Shown here: piece by piece, positions 20,651 to 33,615 of the stretch
Position numbering within the stretch: position 1 is the stretch's first letter
How the letters are laid out: the number at the start of each line of letters is the position of its first letter
Source: Hormiphora californensis
Taxonomy: Eukaryota; Ctenophora; Tentaculata; Cydippida; Pleurobrachiidae
Direction: 5' to 3'
NCBI GenBank assembly: GCA_020137815.1
Contig: CM035354.1
Coordinates: 1,986,495 to 2,050,494, forward strand
DNA: 64,000 bases
Notes under the pieces: model-generated
What the model was told of the DNA's origin: nothing
Databases searched by the model: none
Seen by the model: only the letters and a program-made list of their open reading frames with translations
Translations under genes and position numbers: made by a program

Positions 20651-23600
20651 ACGGAACTCCTTGAACTTCTTGGATTTCCGGAGTGCAGTGAGTTGAGGGC
20701 AGTAAGTGTCATGCCTGGTATCCTTGTGATAACAGACATGAGAGCAGAATGGGTGCCGACAACTTTCACACCTGAAAAGAGGGTTCTTTTTCACACTGAG
20801 CAGTGAGCAGTGTATAATGTATATATATATGAGCTAGACTTAGTGAAAATGAAAGTCATGGCGTGTGGGTGGGTGGGGGGCGTGTGTAAGTAAACTAAAC
20901 TATGAAATCTCTATGTAAGAAGGTCCTAAAAAATCAAATAACCTGAATTGAGTTTGGCTTTGGACAAGCTTTTCGACAAGCTTATTTGGCTGGCAGATGA
21001 TACAGAATATCGGGTAATGGAGGAGCGGTGCAGTTGAGCTGTATCTGAAAGAGGGAGCCGGGGGATTATACACATCAATTAGGAGTTAAAGAATCAGAAA
21101 GAATCAGAAATCAGCATATAGCGCATTGTATAAATATTACTTCTTTACTTATAACTTCTTTATAATACAGCTTTTTATGGAAAACTGGAAATCACATACT
21201 CTATCAGGGACTGGTAGTAGTAACCAATAACTTGTTGAGGACAATTCTGAGCATTGAACATCAGATCCATGGCGTTATGCAGTGCAGGTACCCAGGCTTT
21301 CATTCCAGTCAGAATCTTAATTCGCCGCAACTTGGTTTTGACAATGCGATCTCTCTAAAGAAAAAACAGAAAGGAATAAGAAGACGGCAGTCGGCACTCA
21401 TGTTTGGTAAAAGTGTGTCTATAATGTTCAATAAATTACCAGTTTTGGGAGTTCAGATGGGGGGATGCGATGAGAGGGCTGTGAAAAGTTAGGATGGTCT
21501 CTGTTTAGTAGACTCTGTAGCTCGTTAATAACCACACTAGAGTCAGCGAGGGCCTCGTTATACTTCTCCATTTCAAGATAACTTGCCGATCTAGGTCAGA
21601 GAGATTACTGATACTGATGTATAATGAATTGTTTCGAGAAAATGTGGGAATCTATAACGATTCTCCTATTTCTCGAAACAACATTAACTAACAACATGTA
21701 ATGATGAATTTAATAATAATAATATAATAATAATATCAAGTTTTGTATACCGCCACAGACACGACAGGGCCAGACAAGTCAAACTGTATCTGACACTGAC
21801 GAGCTTCAGAGCGGTATACCTAACGCAAAAAAGATCCTTATATTCTTACACACTTTGGAAAAAACTCACTCCTAATAGAAGATATACTAAAAAGATAACT
21901 GGTCACATAACTTTAGATATATTGTTATGTTCGAACCATCTAAAAAATACGAGAGGACAGAGAATTGTTACCATGGTTACCTGTTGTTTCGAATGGCGTT
22001 CATCATCTCGATACATTCATAATTCCAACCAGCAACCATTGGGCCAACCATCGGATTAAAGTCGAACCCCATCAAAGCCGGACCACGAGTTTTAAAGAGC
22101 CTGCAAGATTGGGCAGTCTTAGGGGCGGTCTTGGTCGCTTTCCCACGAGGTTAGATATCGACAAAGGGGCGATTCAAATAGGACGTCATACTTTTTGAGC
22201 TACAGTTACCTCATAGTTAATTAATGTGGACAAATTGAGACTCGTTGGATTTCAGGATCAAAAATTACTGATCCGTAATTATTGATCCTGAAATCCAACG
22301 AGTCTCTATTTGTCCATATATCACTAAAATAGAATTATATAATCATGAGACTCACATCGAACCAAACAATTTTACCTCATAGTTGATATCAAGTTTCGAA
22401 GGCACTCTATCATGTACGTATACTTCTCCACTGCTTCCTCAAACTTCCTCGTTCTATGTAGTTTATTAGCAGCCGTTTTATCTGCATTCGCTTGGTCTGG
22501 CCAGTAGTCGATTAGTTCCCATATGTATTGTGCATCAGCGTCAGTCAATTCAACACTCTTGGTGCTTTGGTAACTCGAAGCGAAGAGCGAAATGACATCT
22601 CGGTGGTCGGGGCGGATGAAATCTGTCATTACTGTTCTGTCAATACGAATAGATTCCATTATCAGTTCGAGTTGTGGCAAACCTTTCTGAAATGATACAA
22701 TTAGAGCCTACATTTTTGTCGTGGTCCTAAATGGTAGATTATGTGGCCTAAAATGAGCAAAATGAGCCTGGGTAGCATATTGTTATGTTTTAGTATACCT
22801 TGGATGTAGCAAGAAACACAAGCCCCGGGCTAAGGTCTATGTTTTCTTTGCACCAATCCGCAATGACAGATGACATGCCGGATGAAAGTCCTTCCACATT
22901 TCGGTATGCAACATCGATACAGAATGTTGGAAATTGTATACTGCTGATGAAGAAGAAAGGGTTCGTGCAGTTTCCACAAAACAACTTCAAAAACATCTTC
23001 AAAGTTTTCTTGGAAATGGCCTTCTCTGCGATATAATGTTTCGTAAAAACCAATTCTGCGATTACGCTGAAAAGGTGGCAGAACTTGACCATATGCGTCA
23101 TGTAGCCCCCGGGTTGTCGCACTGAAAAAGCTGGGTGTTAGATTAGAAGAATTATTTGTTGTTGAAGCGTTTTCGGGCCAAAGGGTCAGACTTGGTGACG
23201 CAGTCACCCTTACAACTCCCACGCATAGCACGGCAAAACGAGGCTGAGTTGTAGAGACTACGCCACGAAGGGTAAGACCACCCTGAGCTTCCTGCCTTGT
23301 TATGTTCTAACCCTCCTTCACACTTATTTCCCGTTGGGTTGGGGGGACTTGGTCGAGTAAGGCGATTCCTGCCTATACTTTACCTATTATGTTAATGGTT
23401 TGTACATCCAAGAATGGAAGAAGGAATTCCAAGTTGGCAATTGTTTTGTCTGAGATTTTCTTATTGGACATAATGTCCATCCTGTAAGCGAACATCGGCA
23501 GCGCTCTTACAGCGAAAAACGAGAGCAAACTGAAAATATAGATTGTCATCAGTTTATGCTCCATTAGAGTTGAAGCAATGTGGAAAAATCACGAATATAA

Positions 23601-25775
23601 TTTGTCAGATCCGATATAGATATTACAGTCGGACCCCGATTTAACGGCCCCCGAGGCCCGATTTAGCGGCACCCCGATTTAACGGCAGCATAATCTTCCC
23701 CCGATATAGGAAATTAACAGTATTTGACCCCTATTTAGCGGACACCCTGATTTAACGGACAAAACCCTTTCCCCCGAGGGTGCCGTTAAATCGGGGTCCG
23801 ACTGTATTTCAAAGTTTGTTTTTTAAACTTACTCAAACTGATAGCGGTTGTCAGAGAACTTGTCAATAACATTAAGGTAAGCCTCATCCAATGCAACACT
23901 TAGTTCATGCTTAATTTCGTTAGGATCAAATGTACGGTTGATATATTCTGGGTCGCAACATTCCAACCCGTCTACGAAAAGGTTAATGAAGCTACGGAGA
24001 ACTGATATGGATGTTTCGAAGCACTCAGTGTAATCAGCTGCCAGCAGCTTTGCAACCTAAAATTGGTATTCAGAGGATTTTAAAGGGATTTAGATTTCAA
24101 TCCAATACTACATTTTTTAGCCAATTGACTTACCAACATCAAAACTCCTGCTTTTGCCATCGGATAAAAGTATTCTCCCTCATTTGATTGGCGCAGGGAC
24201 CTGAACATAACTCAGGTAAATAAGAACTATAATAAATCATATACATATTATTCTTCCAGTGAAGAAGAAGAAGATGGAGAACGTGAATGATTGAATGAGT
24301 GGCGTGGTAAACACGTACCATGTTAGGATGTAAGGAATAGCAGACCAGTCACTAGCGTGAGATGATTTTATCGTTGACTGAAAACGATTTAATGGATTCA
24401 AGGTTAGCTTTTCAAGTCTAAGACACATTTGGTGATGCCTCGTGGGCTTCGTTTACCGTGCTGCGCGCGGCAGGCGGCTGGTAGTGTAGGGGTGACTGCG
24501 TCACCAAAAGACACATCGTAAGTCAAAATAAAAAGGGTTACCTCAGAAAGAAGCCTTCCGAAATATCGGCTCAACATTTCACCTAAGGGCAGCATCATCT
24601 CTTCATCACTTAGACAAATGCTTTCCTTCCAATACCTCCGGAAATCACTGCTAGTTTTCCAAAACATTTCATCAAAGACTCCCTGGTTTGCAGGCATTCG
24701 AACTGTTGAAATAAAAAAATCACGATGTACCTGAAATGTTTTAGTAGATTGCATGTGTTCAAAATAATGGGTCAATAATAAATTAGATTCAGCAAATATG
24801 ATTGGTGATTAACTAGGTAAATTACATTTCACTTCTCGGTGAGTGCCCCACTTACACGTAATGTACTCATCGGATGGATCTCTAATGTAATAGTCAGCCT
24901 CAAGGTATCGTTCTTAAACAGCTTGTATGAAACAAGGAGACAGTGTTAGAAACATATTTAGTAGATCATGGAGTTATACTCAGGGCTCAGTAGAGGGGGC
25001 GTAGCGTGGTGATCACTGTTACCAGCCCTATATTGGACATACATCTTCACGAATAGCACTGCGTATAATTATCGGTGAATCATCAAACTCCACCGAGATG
25101 GTCTTTCCAGCGGTTGAGAGAGTCAGTTCTCCAGCCAAAACCCGAAGTGCTTTATTGAAAAGCTCGCTAGGTTCAAGGCATCGAATAATAAAGTCGTAGG
25201 CCTTTTTATCTGATGACGATGGTTGCAATTCACACACCCTGAAGAAGAGAAAATAAAACGAATATCCATTGGTACCGCCCACCTCCATTCCCACTAGCTG
25301 ATTAACTGGTCCCAACGTGAGAACAGAACGAAGATGAAAATCATGACAGGATTTCATAGCAACATACAAAACGTTGTATTGACTAACAGATACCTCGTTG
25401 TGAAATAATCAAACGTTTACCAGGCAAAGTTACGGTAAGCGTAAATCACATCATCCAAAAACAATTTCTTTCTCTTTTTGAGTTCCTCTAGGTTCAACAT
25501 AACGATTCTTTCCACATCAGTTTGGGAATCTGAAGTCATGAAACTAATTAGCTCAAGGACCAAGAGGTGGGTGCACTATATTTGCTTATTAGAAACACAG
25601 ACAAGGAGACTGTCATGGAAGTACAGATAGACAGATATTATTTCTAGACAATTCACTTACTTCCAGTTCGTTTGAGAAGTTTGGTAAATGAATCCACGAT
25701 GGAAGGAGAATCAATATCTTTCTGTACCTTTCGGTCATATTGAATCCGTTTCATATAGCAGTTGCTCTGAACAGA
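20630..25775 (-). CDS. Unrecognised protein with TPR-like repeats and C-terminal MYND zinc finger
   Basis: Minus-strand exons read from right to left: about 25665-25775, 25430-25535, 25030-25238, 24859-24915, 24540-24705, 24133-24198, 23833-24056, about 23393-23530, 22797-23120, 22377-22687, 21440-21590, 21200-21354, 20943-21044 and 20630-20771 (TAA). Phases were checked for the 22377/21440 and 20943/20630 junctions. The first two thirds are helical and match no family I know; FRRYWKESICL and YAYRNFAW are typical stretches. Residues from exons 22377 and 21440 form TPR helices (RKFEEAVEKY..., SASYLEMEKYNEALADSS). The last two exons encode a MYND finger: FCIIC, then CESC, FCSHVC, H and C spaced C-x2-C, C-x2-C-x4-C-x3-C-x6-H-x3-C. 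MYND fingers bind proline-rich partners. The 5' end is not defined and the exons might belong to two genes. Confidence 0.55.
22222..22321. mobile_element. Small hairpin MITE (GACTCG family), copy 2
   Basis: TGTGGACAAATTGAGACTCGTTGG..TCAGGATCA pairs with TGATCCTGA..CCAACGAGTCTC..TTTGTCCATA; arms of about 40 bp. It lies in an intron of the MYND gene. Confidence 0.75.
23626..23804. mobile_element. pogo/Tigger-like MITE, intact copy
   Basis: CAGTCGGACCCCGATTTAAC...CGGGGTCCGACTG flanked by TA on both sides, typical of Tc1/mariner-pogo termini and TA duplication. The interior is made of repeated GATTTARCGG words. It is in an intron of the MYND gene. Confidence 0.85.
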
Positions 25776-25946
25776 GATGTATTTGATAGTTCATTTTCAA
25801 CGTCTCTTTGGATGTGTTTTCAACCAAAAACACCAAAACCCAGGCCTGCTGTTAGGTGATTTCCAGTTGAACTGGATTCTCTCGTAAACCACAATAAGAA
25901 ATACGGTGTTCAGGTTAGCAAACGCTGCTGGCCCCCGATAGGATAA

Positions 25947-26140
25947 GGATCCCTAAAAAAGTTCAGAATTTACACAGCGTTTACACCATTTAAGCCATTA
26001 CGGTTTTCCCACGGTAGCGTGGGAAGAAAAATTCGAAATCTGCGCTGTGATTGGCTTAAATTTTCTATCGTCACAAATTTCAGCCAATCACAGCGCACTG
26101 GTGTAAACGCTGTGTAAATACTGAACTTTTTTAGGGATCC
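25947..26140. mobile_element. 194-bp MITE with GGATCCCTAAAAAAGTTCAG termini
   Basis: GGATCCCTAAAAAAGTTCAG at the left matches CTGAACTTTTTTAGGGATCC at the right. Subterminal inverted repeats TTTACACAGCGTTTACACC and GGTGTAAACGCTGTGTAAA follow. From 26141 to 26990 I see no convincing gene; a small repeated CAGAGCATTGGCCTGAC motif occurs at about 26550 and 26592. Confidence 0.85.
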
Positions 26141-26991
26141 CTATAAGGCAGCGCTTTTCAAGTGTTCAGACTGAAAAGTTTTTCGGGCGAAAATCGAATT
26201 TTAAATTTTGCAAAGTTACAAAATTTAGTTTCAGTGCGCGCGCACGACCCGATTCATGATCATACTTGCGCGGCACAATCTACAGCATGTAATTTTATTA
26301 AACGCGTGTTACATCACACTCAAATATTTACGTTTAATATGGTCAAGAAACTAAAACCAGTATAATGATTTGATAACTATATCAAATATGCATCAATTAA
26401 ACAAGTTAAATCATGTGTCATCAATATAATGTGGCCGACACAAAGCGGCGAAGCTCAATTAATTGTACATCTTCAAGTTCACATTTCGCAAAAATTACAT
26501 TCAAACCAAACAGAAACTTCACTTCAACTTGTTGAGAGTACAACCTGTCAGAGCATTGGCCTGACCCTATTCTCGCGCAAGAACTGTGGTCAGAGCATTG
26601 GCCTGACAGAGTACAACTACACATTCAAATTCACAACTCTTTATATTAACATCAGCAGTTACTCCCATAAGAGCAAACAATATATAGCTTAGCCTAATAC
26701 ACTGCAGTACTCAGTAAACTAATGAAGAAGGGTTGGGTATTATAATTTGTTCTATAAAACTAGCGGAATAGTTACTACGACTCATGGATCATCTCTCTTC
26801 ACTTATAAAACTAGGCAGTAGGCACAACAACTAACTTACAATGTCAGATTTACTTCACTGGCCAGTTACAACTTTCAACCCGCAACATTTCAACATTTGC
26901 TTTGGAATTGGAATGTAAGGGCTGTTATAATAATAACTCAGAACAGCAGCACTATGATATAATAATTACACATAGGAATCTATCATTTCCT

Positions 26992-29900
26992 TCATTCGTC
27001 ATAGTCATTTTGGAGGAATTGCAGAACAAACAGCGACCTCTTTTTTAACGTACTTTTAGCTCCCATCTCGGGTAACCGGGGCTTCAACAGGACCTTCCCG
27101 AAAATCTGTGACAGCTTCTTCGGGTCTGCCTTGTTTACGGCCGAGTTAGCGAGTAATTCCCTCAGGAACGCACACACATACTTGAACACGTTCCGGTGGG
27201 AAAAGTCAATGGTCCGGAGAATTGCCCGTGAGTTGGTGAAGTGATTGCAGTGTTCCAAACACTGGGGGAAGTTTTCATACGGGATGACCGGTTCGGGAAG
27301 GGAATCAAGGAAGCAAATTAGGGACTCTGCAACGGAGTGGACTGATGAGACACGGATGGGGGCGTTGGTGTCTATTGCATCTCGTACTGCACCCATATCC
27401 ATATTGGAACCTGAAGGAGAAATTGAGATAAGGAGCAGGGAATCCGCCCGCAAACGTAAAGGAGGGTTAGAACATAACAATTAACAACCCCCGGTATTAT
27501 AAACCTACCTCTGTATAAGAAGAGCCCCCCCCCTCCCCCCAGGTATAATACATACCTCCGTATACGAAGAGATCTCTCCAGCCCCCCCCCCCCCCCCCCC
27601 CCGGTATTATAAACGTACCTCCGTATAAAAAGAGATCTTCCTCCTGGAGGGCATTCTGAAAGAGGTAATCAACTATCCTCCACAACTCCTTGGGGATGTT
27701 TAGAATTGCCGGCTGGGTCACATCTACCTTCTCTTCCTCAGTTCCCTGATTTGTGGAGTGGGGTAAGGGAGTGTGGGGTGCTGCAGTTGCAGGGGTATTT
27801 TTTGTGTGGCAGGTAATCATGGCCGTTAAAAACCACAATTATGATGAGATTTCTGGACCGTGGATACTGCTGAAGGACCCTCTGTTCAAACAAAATGTGT
27901 CTGATAACTCACCTGTTCAATTTCCACCAGAATGCTCTGTTTCCGCACTGGATCAGGCAGCCTAACAAGTTCCATGATCGGTCGACCGAAAGCAGTGGGT
28001 ACCAGGTACCCCGATACAGAGATGAAGTAGTCCTTGCCATTTACTAGATGCAGCACCAGAATCTCCTGTATTTGGGGGAATGGGGTAGGATTCATTGGGT
28101 TAGGGAGAATACTAGTAACGAAATTACCCCAAACTTGCGGGCACACTAAGACGTGCCTTACTACCGCGATGCCTTAGTTAGGGGTAATTTCTTTACCAAG
28201 GGAGAATATGGGAGTATGGAAAATCTCCTCTTTTATTCTCCTGTTGAAATACTGGCGAGTTCAACTCTCACAAGTTTGATCTTGCTAGAAAGTAAGCCTA
28301 TTCTCCAACCCCGCGTACTACTCACATCAAGTTTCCTATCCCGATCAATGGTTTGTAGTGAGTCATTGTCAATCCACACTCTCATATTAATGATAACGAT
28401 CTTCCCAGGTTCTACCTACTCCTGCTTTTGGCTTCGATTTCCAACCAAGGCGCACAGCAGGACCTGTCACCCAGTTTGGGTATGAATTCAAAGTCAAAGG
28501 GATCACTACCAGTGTTGTGTAGTGTAACTGGTTGCTCTTGGGCTTCCATGTACTTTACCCCATCAAAGTGGAAGCTCCGTTTTGTTGAGTGTCGCCTGAA
28601 AAGGGAACGTTTATCAGTGCTGTTGTTGCTATCTGAGCAGCAGTCATTTCGCGGTTTTCAGAGCTGGAAGAACTCCAGCAGTCCTATGATAGCTGGACAC
28701 AGTCCAGCTAGGAAAACCACAGCTGCTGGCTGGAAAACATTCCAGCGAGAAGAGAGCTTTAGTATTGGTGTGAAGTTAGGTTTTTGAAATGTGATACAAA
28801 GATTAAAATGTGTGATCCAATGTGCATTGTGCAGTACTCTAAAAAAACAGCTGCTGCTGTATGAGAGTAAAACTGTGTTAACTGGAGGGTGTTTGTAAAT
28901 GTGAGTGTAAATGTGATTCTAAAATCCACGGAAAAATGAACTGTGGTAAAGAAAGTAGGCTGGTAAAACATAGGTAAATAAGTGCTTGGAGATATCTGCG
29001 GCTACTGGCCACTGCAGACACACCAACAGTGAGAAATGCCATTCAACTAGATAGTTCTAGAAAATAAAGGAGTTGCCAAAATTGGACTGGAATTCCCAGA
29101 AGTGGACTGGAAAAAGGGGGAGTTGCCAACATTGCCGGTGGGAGTCTGAACATTGTGTACCTCAACTCTTTCAAATCCGACTGAGATCTCATCCTTATAC
29201 CGGAGTTGTATTAGCCGCTCGCTAAGCGTAGCATGGTTCCTAGGCAAGCGACTCGGCGCTGGAATCACATGTTCAGGACTGCTGCTTTGGTCACATTTAG
29301 AGCAGGCACTGCACTGATCGCTATACGAGGACCATGTTTCCCCGCATGTAGAACATTTTGGGTGAGGGTGCATTGCCACCACCTCCTCTACCTCTGGTGT
29401 AGCACGAGTTGGGGCTGCTGCGTAGCACCGGAGACCAGACCAGAAACCGGGGGTGTTGGGCCGCGGGCTTATTACTGGAGTAAATGTCACCCCTGGTATC
29501 TGGGTGTGTGAGAGTGTGGGTGCGGTACTAATTTTAGTATAACATTAGTTGACTGTGAAATGTTACAATGTATTTGGATACACTGTACAGTTGATAATGA
29601 TTTGTGAATGTGAAAATAATAATTTAATATTTACCGTGTGCCTGGTTAACTCGAATGGAATACAGATGGAAACCACCTATACACTTGTAGCTGACTTATA
29701 GCTAACATATCACGCTGCAGTACGGGACTGTCGCGGGGGAAATATCCCAATTTGCCTAACAGTAAAAAGGATTTCAGACCTTATTTACCTGAGGTAGGGA
29801 ATCATTTGCCTGGCGATCCAAATCCTTTAATATTTCATCCAGTACAACCTGCTTTCTAGTCGGGTCCACCACTCTTGTTTGTATCATTAGCACTGCACTG

Positions 29901-32900
29901 ACCTTAGTTAGTAATGTTTTGTTGAAAACAGGGGGACAGACTTGTTCTAACCCTCCCGGGGATCGAGCTAGGCAAGGACAGACAGTGGAGGTCGAGCAAG
30001 GCAAAATAAGTACCTGTGTCAAGTGTTAGGTATTGCACTGACCACTGATCAAGCGCTCTTCACGCTCAGAAGTGGAGCGTGTTTTCCCTGAGTGACTAAT
30101 TACTAACCGGTTTGTGGTCGCTCAGTTTATGGATGGGGTGTGATCTGTAATCCTCACATTTTACCATGGCATTACTCTGCCATAATATCCTATCACACCA
30201 CGCTGGTGTTCTGCACTTATCGCTCGAGTCAAACTTGTCCGTTCCTAGAACGGGGCCGTCCAATAAATTATATAGGTAGTAATATTAGAGACAGGGTTTC
30301 AAATATAGGATGGATAATATTGGAACTATAATACGTTCACCATTTTGACGAAGACGATCATTTCCAAATCAAAATATCGATAACGGTAGACTGTTAACAA
30401 GATGCCAGTTTTAAATCATTTTCGAATTACCTGGATCATATTTGTAGGTTGGCATAAACGAGATCTGTTCCTCGACAAATCCTTCGAACACTGCATGTTT
30501 ACTCTTCTGTTCCTTTAGCTGATCATGCCTGGGAGGGGGAGGAGGGAGAGAGAAAGTGAAAGAGATATAGATAGAGAGATAGAGAGATAGATAGATGAGA
30601 GAGTGAGTGAGAGAAAGAGAGCGATAGAGACTGAGAGAGATATTATGTTGGTAAAAGAAAGACGAATCCGCATGAACCACTGTGCCCGGGAAACACAACC
30701 AGGTGTGAACGAGAATATGAGGAGAATCTTGTCCTCACACCTTCAAATCAGAGAAGGGTTCAACCACTACGCGCGCGCTGCAAATGCGCGCTATTTCGCG
30801 CCAACTTTCCGCCCTTTGCGTTTTGGCGCGTCACGCAATGTTACCTCAGCAATGCCGGAATCTCCCATCGCTCAGCCATTGCCCTGAGTTCCTCTCCGGG
30901 AATCTCCTCACTGGTTAGTCGGTAGTTTAGATCTCCCATCCATATTATGATATCACTACTTTTTAGGCTGTTCCCTTCGTCATTGTTAAATCTGAGGAAT
31001 AGATAAGTAACACCAGTATAATAATTAGTTGTACTCTTGTCTCTTTTACAAACTATTAAAAAGATCAAACGATTATAATAAATCGAATTATGATAAGCGG
31101 TTCGGACAAGGGTACCTCATGCGAGTGTAGATATCTCGGTAGTCCTGATTTCTTCTATCTACCATTTCAGGGTGGGCCGCCAAGTGAGAATTTATTATTG
31201 ATATTGTTGTCATATCAATATTAAATTTAATCGATACCCCGCCCTTATTACCTGCAGGATTGTTACAGTTTACACTAGGTCATTTCAAACTGCGAAACTA
31301 ATTTTAAGCTCTGATTTACAAGTCACAGCCATATCTACAGACTTGCCTAGCTCGATCCCCTTTTCGCGAGGAGGGTTAGAACATAACAAATACAGACTCC
31401 AAATTGCATCTTTGATTTGATTTGATTTGATTTGATTTGATAAGAATCAGAATCCTGAACTTACCTAGCATGCCCATAATGCCAGTTGACACAGTACCAA
31501 CATGAACATCTGACACAGCATCCTGTAACGTCTCTCTAACATAGACAGCTAACATTATCCCAACCAATCTAACATGTTTCAATAATTTATACGAAATCCC
31601 CTTCGGTAATCCCTCCTCCATCTTCTCCAACCACATCTGAAAATGTAATTATCAGGAACCCACCCACACAAGTAAACAACCAATCAAAACTCGTTATTTA
31701 GGTCACGTGACTGGTTATCAGCCAATCAGGGACCAGTATTTCCTGATTCGGTCGGTTCCTGGTAATTATGGGTGTTAGGGTGGAGGGGAATTGGGGTATT
31801 TAGGGTTTCTTTTGTTATGTTCTAACCCTCCTTTACATGCGGGGTGCGGAGAGAGAGAGGGTTGAACATGACAAGGTTTCTTGTTGCCGGTCTACCCGCA
31901 TTTTATACGTGTTCTCAACATATATAATGAACAAGGTCATTGGAAGAAAAGCAATATACAAGAATATTGCTGATATATGAGTTTGAGTAGCTAATGAATC
32001 TGGATGTGAGTGTAGTAGCAGTTTTAGAGATAGAGATGAAAGGAGAAGGAAGGAGCAACACATAGCTTAGATTAGAGTAAAGTAACTAATAGCAGCAGTA
32101 GAGTTTTAGTACCTGCGTCATAATTTGTATAGCAGCAAAACAGCCAAATTCATTTTACAAAGTCCCAGCTTTCAAAAAAAACAGTCATTAGTTCATTAAA
32201 ACTTACACTTTCCCTGCTACTGTCCGCCCTTATTAGCGTGTCAGGGCTCAAATCCAGTTCCTGGTAGCCTACACATATGACATCCGGAGAGCGGTCATCT
32301 ACCGCTAATATCGTAGCCATGTCCTCTGAAAAAGAACACTATGTACTAATATAACAGGTGTAGAAGGTACGACAGACAGAAGACGATCTGGTGGTGATTC
32401 CGAAAGGATGATCCGGCACTATGCTGTATCGCCTGTTCGGCGAGACTTGGCTGTGTGACTGTTTACAGTCCCAGATGAGCGGCCCAAACCAACCAAACAG
32501 GTGTATTTGGAAGTAATTGTAACATATCCTTCTACATGATGGTACGATACACACAGGCCCTTTGCGGGAAGTTCTCACACCAGGAACCGACCGAAACGAG
32601 TAAACAACCAATTAGAACTCGTTATTTAGGTCACGTGACTGGTAATCAGCCAATCAGGGACTAGTATTTCCTGATTCGGTCGGTTCCTGTCTCACACATA
32701 CACGGGCAGATCTCTGTGGGTATTTGTAGATTATAAAATTACTTTATTCTGTTTTTCATTTACTTCCCTGTTTGAATAATATATGTTTTCTTGGTATGAA
32801 ATACTACATTATTCCTTATCTAATGAAGTTACGACACACACTGCACTGGAGGAGAGAAAATAGAAATAGGGAGAGAGGAAGGGAGAGAGGGATAGAAAAG

Positions 32901-33455
32901 TAGAGAAAGAAACTCACGTAATTCACATACCGAATACTCTAGGATTATTAGATAGTAGGATTATAAGTTACACCGATACACTCTCCCAACACTATAGTTT
33001 GTGTAAGCCATTTTAGTTCTACCTCTGGAATCGCTCCATAAGTTATTCTATCTGACAATGATATACATATTGAGCAAAACAGGTACAGTCGGACCCCGAT
33101 TAAGTTGCCCCCGATTTAGTGGCACCCCGATTTAGTGGCAGGATTTTTTCCCCCGATAAAGGAAATTAACATTATTTGACCCGATTTAGTGGCACCCCGA
33201 TTTAGTGGCAGGATTTTTTCCCCCGAGGATGCCACTACATCGGGGTCCGACTGTAGCACCAAACCTCGCGTCGACGGTGTTTCTGGACTACTTAGGGGGA
33301 TAATTGACAATTATATTTCGGAGAGTTACCAGTTGGAATTTGTCCATTTACATTCCAGGTCACGCAGAGCACCCGGCAAGGTTGAAGGTTGGTAAACGCA
33401 CTCTTCCTCTGATTCAAAAGCCGGTGAACGGCCGTCTCCCTTCCATAGTTCCGAT
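26992..33455 (-). CDS. OCRL: Inositol polyphosphate 5-phosphatase, OCRL/INPP5B type
   Basis: Minus-strand exons: 33330-33455, 32209-32325, 31465-31636, 31116-31251, 30845-30991, about 30431-30528, 30165-30244, 30108-30144, 29789-29902, possibly 29161-29499, about 28326-28602, 27913-28065, about 27619-27770 and 26992-27412 (stop). Domain order: catalytic 5-phosphatase ([91 protein letters not shown]), then an ASH domain ([16 protein letters not shown]) and a RhoGAP-like domain ([26 protein letters not shown]). The enzyme removes the 5-phosphate of PI(4,5)P2 on endosomes and Golgi. Orthology to OCRL versus INPP5B cannot be decided; invertebrates usually have one gene. Near 28410 the ASH frame shifts and would need about two bases removed. 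A short frame ATG...donor at 38748-38805 could be an upstream exon, placing the LINE in intron 1. Confidence 0.85.
27490..27650 (-). repeat. Tandem triplication of an OCRL 5' splice site with poly-C spacers
   Basis: On the minus strand the exon end GATCTCTTTTTATACGGAG followed by GTACGTTTATAATACC occurs three times, with variants TCGTATACGGAG-GTATGT and TCTTATACAGAG-GTAGGT. The copies are separated by G homopolymers of up to about 20. Each copy retains AG|GT and so could act as a donor. Confidence 0.85.
29161..29499 (-). CDS. Candidate 113-residue cassette exon of the 5-phosphatase gene with a CxxC cluster
   Basis: Open minus-strand segment with an acceptor (cacacccag) and a donor (gtacac), 339 nt, phase 0 at both ends. 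It is rich in Pro and Ser and contains CSTC...QCSACSKC, a possible zinc ribbon. It lies between the exons for the end of the phosphatase domain and the ASH domain, where known OCRL proteins have only a short linker. The next exon I assign needs a different phase, so a further small exon or another splice is required; it may be alternative or a separate unit. Confidence 0.4.
31653..31761. mobile_element. 109-bp hAT-like MITE, copy 1
   Basis: Ends CAGGAACC and CGGTCGGTTCCTG, flanked on both sides by GTAATTAT (8-bp duplication). The interior contains CCAATCA, CACGTGAC and CCAATCAGGGACC. It is inserted 16 bp upstream of the acceptor of the 5-phosphatase exon 31465-31636. Confidence 0.9.
32581..32689. 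mobile_element. 109-bp hAT-like MITE, copy 2
   Basis: CAGGAACCGACCGAA...TTCGGTCGGTTCCTG with perfect 8-bp flanks TCTCACAC. It lies in the 5-phosphatase intron upstream of exon 32209-32325. Same interior as copy 1. Confidence 0.93.
33086..33253. mobile_element. pogo/Tigger-like MITE, copy in the 5-phosphatase gene
   Basis: CAGTCGGACCCCGATT...CGGGGTCCGACTG with TA on each side. It contains an internal direct repeat of GATTTAGTGGCACCCCGATT. Confidence 0.85.
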
Positions 33456-33461
33456 CTGTAA

Positions 33462-33615
33462 GAGAGGTACAGAGAGGTTCAGGGAGGTACATAGAAGTAC
33501 AGAGAAGTTCAGAGAGGTACAGAGAGGTTCAGGGAGGTACATAGAGGTACAGAGAGGTTCAGAGATGTACATAGAGGTACAGAGAGGTTCAGAGATGTAC
33601 ATAGAGGTACAGAGA
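33462..33615. repeat. AGAGGTACAGAGAGGTTC minisatellite beside an acceptor
   Basis: About nine copies of a roughly 18-bp unit with words GAGGTACA and GAGGTTCAG. On the minus strand this is the pyrimidine-rich tract leading to the acceptor of exon 33330-33455, but the exon itself is not included. From 33616 to 34010 there is a plus-strand frame (33674-33949) of unknown meaning and no clear gene. Confidence 0.85.

Noticed and set aside
22790-23231. Alternative minus frame of 133 codons overlapping the MYND-gene exon
   Set aside because: The other minus frame joins neighbouring exons better and ends at a good donor; this one is taken as a shadow.
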